DNA of 64,000 nucleotides from Dryas octopetala (taxonomy: Eukaryota > Streptophyta > Magnoliopsida > Rosales > Rosaceae). The DNA lies in contig OY992835.1 in the NCBI GenBank assembly GCA_963921425.1, forward strand, positions 15,376,001-15,440,000. The letters run 5' to 3'. Below are positions 23,212-36,349 of this stretch, piece by piece (position 1 is the stretch's first letter; the number at the start of each line of letters is the position of its first letter). Both the position numbers and the translations under genes were made by a program. The notes beneath the pieces were generated by a model, which saw nothing but the letters and a program-made list of their open reading frames with translations, was not told where the DNA came from and made no database searches.

Positions 23212-24880
23212 ATAGACTTATTGCATTGGCAACATAAAAGCGAGAGACAGAAAATGGAAGACTGTAATATGCTAAAGTCCCAGAAATGGCTTGAAGATCT
23301 GTCAAAGGGTGCCATAGGTCAGGTGCTGGAGGCCTACAGGTCGTCCATGCCCAAAAGGGTCTTTTACGCGCAACTTCATCGTCCCGAACTATCTCTCTGT
23401 AAATCTCTACCACTATAATTCATTCAAACATTTCATCTTTCTCGATGGTCAAGATTAAAGAAGTTCATTCTCTCATTTCTAACTCAGGTCACCAAAATGT
23501 TTGAAGTTTTGTTTGTGGTTGAAAGCTGAGTAGATCGATGTTGGAATGCTGATGATTAGCCAGAGGAGGTTGAGTTAGAAGTTAAGGTTGCATGGAAGAA
23601 GGGAAGGTTCATATGTTTGGTGGTGGAGGTGAGAAGTAAAGAGAATGGAGAACTGGTTGCTTTGGAGAAGCAATGGATGTCCTCAAATAATGAAGGGCAT
23701 CATATCGTATGGCCAAGTGAGTAGGCTTTGAGGAACAATGGAGGACGTGAAAAACAAAGACAAAGACTCAAAGAGAGATGCATTGTGCTCTAATTTTTTT
23801 GTGAATGTATTTGTGCTCTAATAAACATAGACAAATAATAACATCCACGAAGGCATATGCATATCTGATGGTAGTAGGCTTTGACTGTTATAATTTTCTA
23901 TTCTCTATTTCTTTTTTCTACTTAATTGTGCACATAACTCCTATACCTCTTCTCTTACTTTATTTTCTGAAACTCATATATGATATAACTCACTTTGCTT
24001 CCTAAACTAAGCTTTGTATTTTAAATTGGCCTATTCTGTCAAGGTTATCATTTTTCCATTATCCAAGTTGACGTGGCACTTATATGACAAAATTTGATGG
24101 CCACCACATTAGCTTAGCTAAAGAAAAAGATGACAAAGTTGACATAATGTGACAATATAAAACACAAAATTTAGGCGGTAAAGTGAGTTAAAATGAATTT
24201 CAACAATCCCTCACCAAAAAAGAAAAAAAAAAGTTAGTAAAGAAAAACACAAGACATAATTTAAGGGTATAGACATAATTAAGTTTTTTTTTTTTTTTTT
24301 TTCTGTTATGTTGTGCTCTAACTTATTTACTTATGAAGTTCTAAGCTTGGCCAAGGCTGAAAATGAAATCCTAAAATTTGAGCAGATAAGCTGGTTTATT
24401 ATCATCTAAGGAATTGTTAACATCTCTTTCTAGGGTGGGCAGCAACAAATTTGATGGCAGGCCAACCTACATATAACTTTGCTTACATTTGGAAGCAAAG
24501 GATGCAACCAAACAAACTTTTTCTCTAACTTTTAGTAAAGCTATTTTGACCATGTATGCTTTTCGCATGAGAGGGTAAAATCGTCTTTTACTAATGAGTT
24601 GGCTATCTCGCTTGCAAACCACGAGGACTATTTGGGCAGTTTAGCCAAATTCTTATATATAAACCGGTAAAACTGGCCGTTTCGATGGTCGAAGATGAGG
24701 GTGTTTTGGTAAATCAAGTTGAATTTAACTTTTACAGTTTACTACTTTACTAGCAGTAGTTGAACTGTTGAAGTAGGAGGAAGGTCGTCGGCCTGAGATT
24801 TCAAATTCCAGTGAAGCTGTGAGCGGAATTTGTGAAGAAGAAAGAAGAAGAAGGAAGACGACAGCGTTTTGGATCCGAGA

Positions 24881-27800
24881 ATGGTGAAGGGACTGCAGCA
24901 ACAAGGCCAAAACCTGCCGGCGGATGTGACCCAAGTCATTGATCAGCTGGAGCGCCACTGCTTGGCTCCCGATGGTTCCCTCGTCTCCAAATCCGCCTAC
25001 TTAGACCTCCAACTGGTACTTTCACTTTCTCTGCCTTGTTTGGCTGCTTAGAAAATGTGGATACCAAACTGTAAAGAGAAATGCTTTAATTGAACAACCT
25101 GAGCATCTTGTTTGCAATGAATTTCAATTGTTGCAGGCAAGGGAGGAAATGTCCAAGGAAAGACTGCGTTACTTGGAAGCCATGGTCAGTCTGCTTGGAA
25201 ATGTGTTGATTGAACTAGTTGTTTGTCCTTATTTAGCAAGGATTTTGTAAGAGAGTGTTTGTGTGTGTTGGGTTTGAATTTTGATGTAGGCAATTTATAG
25301 TGAGGCGATTGCGACAGTGGAAGAGTATCAGCAGGCGGTTTCGGTGGCTAACGTTGGAGGAATTCGAGACGCCCAGGGTTTGCAGCTACAATTGGGCTTG
25401 AAGAACTCCCCTCAGGTTTCAATTTGTGTCACTCTTTGAATTTGGTTTTTGCTTTTTAAGTTATTCATTTTGAAATGTATTTCACATCACGTGTTTTCAA
25501 GTCATGGATTGGCTTTAAGTATGAGAAACATTCACAAATCACAATGCAACATCCATGTCTTTCATGTCAAATTTCCTTCTACTTGTTCCATTTGAAGAAG
25601 AAAATAATAGAAAAGACAAACATTTTCCAAAATGAGATTGCTAAAGAAGATTTCAGTTACTTTGAGATGGTACCAGTTCAGAGTTAGTATTACATGGAAG
25701 AATGTTCATTTGTTATTTAACCATTATCTTAACAGAATATATACAACGGTGGACTTGTACATTAGATTATCTTCAAAATGAAACAGGCTAATTCAACCTT
25801 CATTGGATGCTCAAATGTTCCCTTAGTATTCTATTCTTTTGTTTTTTGTTTTTTTTTTTTTTTTGGCCTGGGTATTCTTTTCTATATGTGAGGCTGTGAG
25901 CCATTAGGCAGTCTAAAACTGATGAGAATGTGATTTTCATGTCTATATCAGTTGTATGAGACATTAGAGCATCGCATGATTGTTGCAGAAGCAGCTCAAA
26001 GGTTGAGGCTTCCTCTTATCTCCAAAGATGGTGAAATTCATGAGGAAGAAATTGAGAAATGCAGTACAATGTCACGGAGTTCCCTTGATAGTACTAGTAC
26101 CGGTGCTACAATCAGCTCAAGTTCTAACTCAACAAATTATACTACTGCAACAAGCATCGGTACTGCAGCAAACAACAATCTTAGTGCTACTGATGCTGCG
26201 GAACCTGGAGTTGGTGGTGTTCCCAATTGCTTTCTTGGAATTACACCTACTTATTTGTGGAAAACACAGCTCCAGCAAACACCCTTCTCCATGGTACAAT
26301 GTCCATTGTGATTCTCTCATACAAACAGTTCTCGTTTTCTTTTTAATTTCTTTTTTATTTGTATATTTATGTTTTTTTTTTTTTCACATCTGAATATATA
26401 TACTATAGAACCTATTAGTTTTACTGTAATAATCCATTAATACAAAGATCTAACCTTGGTGAAGCTATCCCTTATTAATTGGAATTTTTGAGATACATCC
26501 ATGATGTTTCGAACTGCAGGATATGACAGAGTACCAGTTGTGTCTTTCCCGTGAGATTGAGGCTCGTTTGAAAGCTAAATGTGATAAGTTATCTGATGCC
26601 TTTGCAATGGATGACATCGGTATCTCTCTCTCTCTCTCTCTCTATCTCTCCCTCTCTCTCCACCCATATATGAAATCAAATCTTATGATGATCTACTTCT
26701 CAGGGTTTGATCAATTTGTGTGAAAGTCAACTGTCATTTGTGTGTCAAACTGTTTAACCGAATCATTTTCAGTTTTCTTCATATTCATTCATGGAGAGAA
26801 TACCCAGATTGATTGGTCTAATGATTTGGTATTATATGGGGGTGATCAAGTTAGCTAATATCCCTGGAAATTTAATACACTAAACATGCACCTTAAAAGT
26901 GGATGATCCAGTGTCTGTACTTACCCATGCATAGCAGTTATAGAAGTAATTAATACCAATGCTTTGTTGCTGCAGACTCGTCATCCGGGCATCAAAGTTC
27001 AAGTGCTCGGCTTCCTGAAAGGTTTGTGTTACTCTCTTAATGCAGTTTTGATTTTATGACGATTCCTTTTACATGGAGCAAGATGCTTCTTACAGATGGT
27101 TGGAATTTTTTTTTGTCATGCAAGTGTAACATAGTCTCTTACATGCTCATAGCTGATGTTAGTAGTCACAATCAAAGTAGTATTGAAAATATATAATGGC
27201 TCAATGACTCAAAGTCTCAATCAAAGTAGTATTGCAAATGTTTAACGGCTCAATGACTCAATATGAATGTTTTCTTTTTAAGAAAATTGGTATATGTCAT
27301 TAATTCGTTCTCAAGATCATTGGCTGACTCATGTTTCACACCATTATATTTTCTGTACTTCGCTTAAGTGCAGTGCAGCCATAAACCAATGCTTCTGGTG
27401 ATGGAACCACTGTTCTGAATACTTCTGTAACACTGTGATCTATAATATGTTGCACTTTTCTCATGATTTTATCAGGGTAAAGTTGATAATTGAGGAGATG
27501 GAAAGGGAAGAAGCAGCTCTGCGGGAGGATCTATATTCTGCAGATAGAAAATTTGCTGAATATTATAATGTAATGAAAATAAAAAATAAACAAACTATGT
27601 TTTATGTTCCTCTAGTTTCATACCTATTGCATTTTGTTTGTGAGGATATGTGATGCAAAATCTTTTTGCACAAACTAGGTCTTAGAGCAGATACTGGGAG
27701 TGCTTATTAAGCTGGTCAGAGATTTGAAGTTGCAGCATCAACATAAATATGTAAGCTTCTAATATTTGTGCTGGTTAATATGTTTTGAGAAATAGAATTT

Positions 27801-29259
27801 AGTGATATGCCTTCAACGTTTTTGTAAGTATCCTTTCTATATAATTCTATTTTCCATGTTGTTGAGCATTCTTGAACTTTTATTGTAATTAATTATTTAT
27901 AGGATGATCTGCAAAAAACATGGCTGTGCAAAAGGTGTGAGACGATGAGTGCAAAACTGAGGTTTGTTGCCTGGTTTTCTGTATTTTAATTGTTTATTTG
28001 TGGCATTAGCGTTGCTTAATGTGCCATTTCCCATATGTTTATGAAGGTTGTTTCTTGTGATTCTTCTTATAGAAACAGACAAAGTTCACTAGTGCTACTC
28101 ACCACTGACTGTATTAATGGTTTTCATTTTTTCGAGTATGATCAATGTAATTAATTCATTTTATGTCATGACTATTATATTCCCCATTGTATTTCAGGGT
28201 TCTGGAGCACGTTCTCCTTCTTGAAACTTATACTCAGGAGTCAATACCAGCCCTACATAAAATAAGGTACTTATCGATTACTCATGGAAAGTATGTGCAG
28301 CTTACTGATTCCAGGTTGTTTTAATAATTTTGTAACTCATTTCTAGGAAGTATCTTCTTGAAGCTACAGAAGAAGCTTCTATTGCATATAATAAAGCGGT
28401 ATGTTATTCTAATTTCTGTTCATATGTGGTTGTTGACCATTAGGTGTTTTCACTTTTATGTGTCCTGACATGGAGACATTTAAAATGATTTGACACTCAT
28501 CCCAGGATTCTAGCACCATTGTAGGCCACTTCTAGTAGTAATGTATTTTTTTTTTTGGGGTAGTCTTTGCTAGATTGATTTTTCAGTAGTTGTTTCTGTC
28601 TATCTGCCTTGGTTGCCAGTTAGTTTGTGATTGTTTTAAAGCCTAATCTGCATCTGTCAAGCTGTAAATTTCTTCCAACTTATTTGCTGGCAGATTTTTG
28701 AGTTTTCTTAGGAATTTTGATTAAATAAGGAAGTTTTTCAATTTGTGTTTATTTCTCTATCACTTGTTACCGGCTATTTAACATTGTAGATATTGTGAAT
28801 TGGGTATGAAATACTTAATGGTCTGTATTATAAACAATCTACTCATTTACAAAGCCGACAATGATTATAGAAAGTGCTTCAGCTGCTAATGTGTTGTAGG
28901 ATATGCTGAACCAACTGCTCTCTGTCAATATGTATCCAACTTACTTAACCTTATCATTATTTTGTTAGTTTTGACTGCACCTCTCCTGCTGGATTTCCTA
29001 GTTAATTGAAAATTCATCTTTTATTTACCAGGCTACACGTCTTCGGGAGTATCAGGGTGTTGATCCTCACTTCGATGCAATTGCAAGGCAGTACCATGAT
29101 ATTGTAAAGGTAATAACAATGCTTACAGTTGTCCATTACTTGGTTCCTCTGCTAAGCTCTAATATCAACATTCCCCAACAGAAATTGGAAAATATGCAAT
29201 GGACGATCCAGCAAGTTGAAATGGACCTGAATCGCCCCACAGAGCATCCAAATCCATAG
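24881..29259 (+). CDS. AUG4: AUGMIN subunit 4
   Basis: Subunit of the eight-member augmin complex, which recruits gamma-tubulin to existing microtubules so that new ones branch in the spindle, phragmoplast and cortex. Exons: 24881-25015, 25137-25184, 25290-25415, 25952-26293, 26520-26619, 26976-27021, 27476-27569, 27679-27750, 27903-27961, 28198-28266, 28347-28398, 29032-29109 and 29182-29259; 432 residues. The sequence closely follows Arabidopsis At1g50710 as I remember it: MVKGLQQ start, APDGSLVSK, a Ser/Thr/Asn-rich linker about residues 138-192, then EDLYSADRKFAEYYN and LREYQGVDPHFD near the end. Long charged helices suggest coiled coil, as expected of augmin. I chose ATG 24881 over the in-frame 24869 because family members begin MVKG. 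No damage is seen. Confidence 0.95.
26621..26662. repeat. CT microsatellite beside an AUG4 splice donor
   Basis: An interrupted TC run begins within four bases of the donor after exon 5 (exon end 26619). Length variation here could alter donor recognition. Confidence 0.8.
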
Positions 29260-31676
29260 AATCTGTTGTTTCTGTTTGGTGTTGTTTGCTGAGTTTTCCC
29301 ATCTGTTGCAATGGCCCAAGCCTCCAATCAGTGGCGAAGACATGGTGGGGGCAATGGTGTCAACCGACCCCTATATCTTTTTTAATTTTTTTTTTAATGA
29401 TATTGATGCGTTTTTTGTTAATTATTAATAATGAATTTTTATTTTATTTTAGAATATATTGACAATGAGGTTGATAAATATAGTACAAATTTAGATAGAT
29501 TTGATGTATTATTGGATTGATCATTTTGAGTTCCCTTCTCTTCTACCATTTATCAAAAAACGAAAAAATCTCTTTTTCTTTATCCATTTTAAAAATGTAC
29601 ATGGATTTTGTGAATGTGACATTTTTTGTGGGAGGGGCTTTTTTTTTATTATTAATTAATGGAGAATGGAGGATTGAACTTAAGTGCACGAGGAGTAATT
29701 CTATGGCTCTTCGGCTCTCTTCCAACTGAACTAGTTTAACAATTGTATATTTCACATAGATTCGAAATACCCAATGTTAACATTTATAATTACAATGGGT
29801 TCATACGAGTTAGGTTATAGGAGAGTCAATTTAAAATTTATAACAACACAGTGTAATGACTTGTTTCAATCTATAGCCAAAAATAAAAAACGACTTGCCC
29901 TAATAAATTATTTGATTACTCAGCTTCTCTTGAATAGCTTTTGAAATGCATACAATGCCTTTATTTGACCATTTTGTAGTTTCAGATATTTATATTTTTC
30001 AATTCCCACAAATTGTATAACTTTCGCTCTAACTTCTGTTTCCACTTCAACTAATATTTTTTAGAAGAATAGTTTTTAGATAGAGATCAACGTGTTTTAA
30101 ATTTATAAGAAAATCTTTTTTATTCATAATAAAGTTCTTTAATTTATACGAAATTTTTTTTGTAATTCATAATAAAACCCTTTTAATTTATAAGAAAATC
30201 ATTTTAATTTATAATAAAGTCTTCCCCCGATTTGAAGGGTATTTCCCCTCCTAGAGTGTAGAGTAGGCATGTAAGAGTTAAAACCTAACATAAAGCCGTC
30301 AAAGAAGAAAAATAAAAGGAATTGATTAAAAATCCTAAATCACTACTGATCTTAGTCTAAGAAAGACTCATAAAATGAATTAGACTCTAAGTCTCCCTAA
30401 AAACAATCTATTAACACGTGCAAAAGCACAGACCAGTGAATATTTATAAGGACCATTAATTTACAGTCCTCTTATTACTTTAAAGTTTTGAAACCACCCC
30501 CAACATTTTTTCCATTTTTTTCCTGTACCATTGACCACTTTTTTTCGTTTTTTTAAATAAATTACCTCCAAGGATAAAAAACGCAAGGTTCTTAACTGTA
30601 AATATACCTAAAAAAAATTAAGCCAAAGGACATTTTATTTGCGTCCACGCGTTTGATAATGTAAAACCAATTGTCAAGCGCTCGGCAGATACAGATGCAC
30701 CCCTATAGCTTTTTTGAGATGCAGATGCATCTACATTTAGAGCTAATTTTGGAATGGAAAATGATTGGGTCCTCAAGCTTGAGAACCAACCTTGTCCTCA
30801 GGCCTGCAAAAAATCATTATTCCGCGACGTCGGCTCAAGATCGAAACCATTTCATTCTTAGATCACCTATTAAAAATCATCTCTATAAAAAATAAACTCA
30901 ATCGGAAATCATTTGGTTGTATTAACTGTTAACGAATAAATACACGGTTTAGTCAAAAAATTACAGACTGTCTATTTATTCATTAACAGTTATATAACGA
31001 AACGATTTCCGATTAATTTGAGTTTTTGCAGAGATGATCTTTAATACGTGATCTAAAAATGGAATGGTTCCGATCTTGAGCCAGCACAGCAAAAGGATGA
31101 TTTTTTGTGGGCTTGAGGACAAGGTTGGTCCTCAAGGTTGAGGACCCAAGCATTGTCCTTTTAAGGGTTTATTTCTCAAGTTGTGAGCAAAAATTCAAAA
31201 TTGAAGTAGTAAACCCTAAACTAAAACCTTTTTTTTTTTTTTTGCCCTAAACTATAACCTTTAAAACGATAATCCTACACTCTAATGTAATTAACCGTAC
31301 ATTCTAAGTCCTAAACTATACTATATCCTTCATTAATAAACTCTTATAACTACCAAAAGGATATGAAAGAGTTTGATTCCCACTTAAAGATTTCTAAGAA
31401 ATTTCTATATTTATAACAAATGACAAACGACTTCACACTAAAATCTCATGTTACATACACTGACAAATGACTTCCCTCAAACTATATACTGGCATGATAC
31501 ATACACTAACAACCTTAAGCAATATTTTTAGACATGTGGGAAACTTTCAATTAACTAGTAGTATAGAAGTTTATTCCCCATTGAAGTAGTAATTTTATTT
31601 AAAAGTACAACTCCAATATGCATGTGAAGAATTATGTTTTCAAAATGGCTTAGCTTAAGCTTATAAAGGAAATTAA
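29260..31676. other. Spacer between AUG4 and the NPF transporter
   Basis: The genes converge here, so both 3' ends lie in this stretch. Near 29328-29370 a CAGTGGCGAAGACATGG block resembles the terminal words of plant high-copy repeats. Near 30110-30215 four short AT-rich units with ATTTATAAGAAAAT-like sequence repeat imperfectly. A complete MITE-like element occupies 30756-31158. No gene is visible. Confidence 0.55.
30756..31158. repeat. Best-preserved copy of a local inverted-repeat family
   Basis: About 403 bases. Left end GGAAAATGATTGGGTCCTCA; the right end read backwards gives GGACAATGCTTGGGTCCTCA. Both ends continue with paired CAACCTTGTCCTCA and CAAAAAATCAT blocks, and the centre carries paired TAACTGTTAA and ATAAATA segments. 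Related fragments lie at 10565-10745, 14868-14911 and 44531-45187. No clear target duplication is visible. Confidence 0.75.
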
Positions 31677-34600
31677 TCAAGCATCCAAGCCTAATCTAGA
31701 TAACTCTTCTTCAGAGCCAGTTACTCCATTGCAGACTCTTGGTGCCTGCACAGCACTGGGCCCATAAGCCCAACTACAACCAAGATAATAAAAGAAATTT
31801 AAAAAACTCATGATAGCAAGAACCCAAAAGTACTTGTCATAATGACCCCTATTTGGATTACTTGAAACCCAACTTTCTTTTCCCCCTCTTGATGTATTGT
31901 CATCCACAGCACTCAAAATAACAGTAGCCAACAAATTTGCCACAGCCATTCCCAACCCATATAGAGAAGAAGCAATGCTTGACATGCTTTTGGGAAACTC
32001 AGTGTAATAAAACTCTGTTTGGCCAATTGCATTGAGAGCTTCTGCTAACCCCTTTAAGAATTGCTGTGGCACAAGCCACATAGCAGACATATGCACCACT
32101 GCCTGTGCATTGTTCACCAAACCTTGCTGGATTGCTTTTCTGCGCCTGACATTCTCAACTATGGCAGAGACCACCATGGCCATGCCTGAGAGAAATAGGC
32201 CAAACCCCATTCTCTGTTTCACACCAAAACGCACCGGTTTGCCTCTGATTTTTGAGGCTGCAGGGAGGAGTATGCGGTCATAGACAACCACCCAAATGAA
32301 GAAGGAAGCAACTGTGAATGTTTCAAAAGAGCCTGCAGGGATTTGGAAGCCTGAGGCTGATGAGGTGATGTGTCTGTTCATGGAAGTTGCTTGGATCACT
32401 GTGAATGAGCTCTGGCTTGCGATTATAGACATTATGATCCCTGTAGACCACATTGGGATGACTTTGATGAGGGCCTTTAGCTCCTCTACTTGCTCTATTG
32501 TGCATAGACTCCAAGGGTTTTTAGCTGATCCATTTGGGCCTATATCTTGTTCTGGATCTCTGATTAGACAAGCTTTATTTAAGGACCTACAAATGAAACA
32601 CAGTTTCACAAAGAGTTAACTTCTATCACATTAATTTATCAGAGAAAATTTTATGTACAACCGTCGTGCTGAAAATACCACTTGTAGAAAATCATTTATT
32701 AATGTTTTATAACGAAATTATAAATCTTGAAAATTTATTTTAATTTGTATTCTTGTAATGAAAATGAACTTTTAACAAGTGTGGTTAGACCCATTTTGAT
32801 TAGTATGATGACTAGGTATATATGACAATCTTCTCTTTCAAGCAGAACCCACTTATATAACAAGAAAAATTTGTGTGAGACGTTCATACCACGTCGTCAT
32901 GCTAACGTGATTCTTGTGAATGTAAATTGATCATATAAGCACTATGACATGATATGAGCGTTTTTTCCTGTACTAGTGGTGGGACAAACAATATAATTTG
33001 GTAGTAAATGTGATGCATGTATCATTACTATTCTACCTTAATTTGATTGTAGGTGCCACAAGCTCCGAGTCCTTTCCGTGATGGTATAAACTTTTAGAGT
33101 TGTGAGGGGGGAGTGGAAGTTTTCTATTTTTATAAGCAACCACAACCACTTGTGCCAAGCCAGTGAGCAAGCTCTTGCTAGCTTTGTGCTTGATATACAA
33201 GGGAGAGGCAAGGAAGAAGAAGACGGTGGAGAGGAACATGAGAGCCACTGGAACCCCGAAACCGACTTTCCATCCAAGATGATCTTGAATGTAGACGAGA
33301 CCTGTCAAAGCAGCTACAACAGAAAGAGCTGCGGAAGCATAGTACCAGCTGAAGAAGCTTTCCAGGACCCTATCATTTTTGGGGTTGTCAGTTCTGTCCA
33401 ATTGGTCTGCACCAAATGCCACTGAGCTTGACCTAATGCCACCAGCTCCAAGGGACATGAGGGCAAAAGAGGAGAGCAGAACAGTCATTTGGCTACTTGT
33501 TGAGGGTTTGCAGATTATTCCGGATGACTGGTTGCAAGGGGGAGGCCTTAATTGGGGAATCATGGCTGTTAACCAAAGTGCCACCATCCCCTGTCACATT
33601 GAAAATTTCACATCGTTGAAAATGTAACAAAGTTTTGGAACAAAACTAGCACATTTTTTGCACTACATTTCTAATTGATCGAAGAGCCCACTTGTATAAG
33701 TGAGTCTTACCTTTATTAGAGATGTTGTATAAAAATGTGTGATATAAATAGTTTTATCCATAACATAATTTTGTATGCAAAGAAAATTGATCCAAATGGG
33801 TAAGACAAAGGTATTCAGCATGCAAGTAAATAACATGTGTAACTATTTAGATTTTCATCCAACTATTCAACAATTTAGGTCATTATAAAAAATGTCTTGT
33901 TAAAATACTGACTGGATATATATTCGGATTAAAAGATATATATAGTACCAACCATGCACTTTGATAAAACTATAAAAGTGAGAGTTCCAAATTATTTTAG
34001 GACCAATAATAGTACACTTAATTTGTATTAGTAGGTTCTACAATAGACACCATAATATATGATTTTGAAACACAAAAACATATATGAATCTGAAGGGAAT
34101 TACAATATATATTAAAAGATATTCAGTAAGGCTAGTTTTTTCATCTTTGGTAACGAGTTAATTAATTAGGATTCAAATCCTCTACTTGCTTGTTTTTTCT
34201 TTACTTCACTTTTAATTTTAGTTATATATTATTAATGTCAATATCCAGTGAGAGTGTCTGTATCTCAAACAACGCGATGAAAATGAAATTAAAGTGGGAA
34301 ACAGATTAAGTAATTAATTACCAGAAGATTGGCAATGCATCCAAAACCAATGGTGAGGAAACGACCAAGATAAGAATCAGAGAGGAATGCACCCACAACA
34401 GGCATGAAATTGGTGGCTGCTGTCCAAAGAAAGAGTATGTTGGTCCCTTTGGCCAATTCCAGCTTATACTCTTTCATCAAATACAGTATCATGTTTGGCA
34501 GCACCCCATAACTTGATGCCTTCTCTAAACCCTCATTTGCTGCATGTATGCCCACCACCAAACATTAATCAAAATATATACTAAAAAATCTTCAATTCCA

Positions 34601-35013
34601 AAGTCTTGTTATATGCCTACAATTAAAATACATATATATATATATATATATATATACATTTCACATGTTCGATCTGTTGTCAAACTATCAATCTCCACTA
34701 TTAATAAAAAGTATATATATATATATTTTGTATATATTTCGTTTGAACGTATGATCTAAATTAAACAGTCTAACATGTTATGTTAAATATCTAACAAGAA
34801 GACATTACCTAGCTTATACAAAGTTAGGAAACTAATTAGACATTGAATAATATTGTTTACATGCATGTATGGAATCATATATGCTGTTTATGTACCTATA
34901 ATGAATGGCATGGTTCTGAGGCCACCCTTTTTTCGTTTCGTTGGAATATTATTTTGTTGGTGGGTCGTCGTTTCACTTTGATGTGATGAAGATAGCTCTG
35001 TCGTTTCCGCCAT
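31677..35013 (-). CDS. NRT1/PTR family transporter, NPF1-like
   Basis: Proton-coupled transporter of the NRT1/PTR (NPF) family, major facilitator fold with about 12 membrane helices, probably in the plasma membrane. Arabidopsis NPF1.1 and NPF1.2 move nitrate in phloem of expanding leaves; substrate here is inferred only. Four exons: 35013-34896, 34539-34322, 33590-33037 and 32586-31677; 599 residues, the usual family size. The helix 1 motif ExxEK is present at residues 42-46 (EGLEK). Helix-rich blocks include FLWTAATNFMPVVGAFLSDS, SLGAGGIRSSSVAFGADQLD, a lysine/proline-rich central loop, and IGQTEFYYTEFPKSMSSIA. The N terminus (MAETTELSSS, then KRKKGGLRTMPFII) resembles NPF1 proteins. A GA run lies in the presumed 5' UTR at 35048-35067. 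Confidence 0.93.
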
Positions 35014-36122
35014 GTCTCCTAAACTGTGTAGGCTTTTCGTTCAAGCAGAGAGAGAGAGAGAGAGAGAAGCACTTCCTTGATTAGATAGCTAGACCAGACC
35101 ACCCAGGAAAGATCGATAAGTACTAGCTGTTTGCGTACTGTGAGAACAAATATATATAAGACTCAGTGCATATAAAAAACAATTAAATAATTAAGTACAC
35201 ATGTGCATGGGCATATATACTTAAATAATAAGTTGAAGTACTGTACGCACATACAACAATAATGATGAGGAAACAAGATCATACACACGATGGTCTTCGA
35301 TATTAGAACCAATAGTAAGTACTTCGTTGTTGTTAGACATGTGTGGAGCCAAAACCAGCAGGTAGTTGGGTTATCCTTTTTGGCTCGTTTGTCCAGTGGG
35401 TTATATAAGCTGCGTGAGTTCATTAATATCGTGTACATACTTAAAATTTTGATTGCTTTTTGTAAAAATTATTCATTTATTTTCTTACTGCTAAGTTTAA
35501 TAAAATTAATTTATACTACATTTGTTGTCCACATGCATATTTCGCATTGGTGTACAAATAATAAGAAAACAATCTGATCAGTAATAAATAATGATATCAT
35601 GTAGTATCAATTACTCAAGGAAATTTAGTTCTCTCACAAAAATTTTTAGTTTTTCTAAAATTTTGTTATTGGGTTAGCTACTTACTATACATAATACATG
35701 AGAATTCGAGCGAGGGTTTCTAACGTAATATGAGTTGTGCAAAATCTTTTTTTCGTGGACACGTCCGCAACTTTGTCTATATATGATAAATTAATGATTA
35801 AGTATATTTTTGGCCAAAAAAAAGTGATTTATTTATACATCTCGATTAATTAGTTTTAGTTGGTTTTATCTGGCTCTTTCTACAAGTAAAGTACGCAGTG
35901 GAGAACACCACTACTGATGTTACATCTTTGAGAGGACTTTACATATGCATATTCAGCATCCATATTGTGTGTTAAAACTAGCTAGTTTGATATATGCCAA
36001 TGAATAGCCATGTATCAATATTCATGTTAATTAAACTTATTGAACTAATATATATTTATATTAAAACCTTAAATGATTAGTTAAATACGTTTAATAGTAT
36101 TTATGGTATTATTAGACACTTA

Positions 36123-36349
36123 GGCTTTGTTTGATACATAAAATTAAATTAGATAGGTTAAATGGTTAAATTCTTATGTATTCAATAAAGATTTTTAATT
36201 CTAACTTGAAAGAAGAGGATGATAATAAGATGAATTAGTTATAAGAGTTCTCATATTTTTCTTTTATATTAAAAGAATATTTTTCTTTACATACACATGA
36301 ATCTAGTCATTTAATTTATCTAATTTAATTTTATGCATCAAACAAGACC
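36123..36349. repeat. PIF/Harbinger-type MITE
   Basis: About 227 bases with strong inverted ends: left GGCTTTGTTTGATACATAAA; right end read backwards GGTCTTGTTTGATGCATAAA. Pairing continues through AATTAAATTAGATA. It is flanked by TTA on both sides (36120-36122 and 36350-36352), the target preference of PIF/Harbinger elements. Confidence 0.8.

Larger units (their letters stand above)
21153..24880. other. Spacer between AAE13 and augmin subunit 4
   Basis: It holds the AAE13 3' UTR, then the large foldback at 21682-23211, then about 1.6 kb without recognisable coding sequence (T tract near 24285-24302). The last stretch before 24881 should contain the augmin gene promoter and a purine-rich 5' UTR near 24835-24860. 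Confidence 0.6.
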
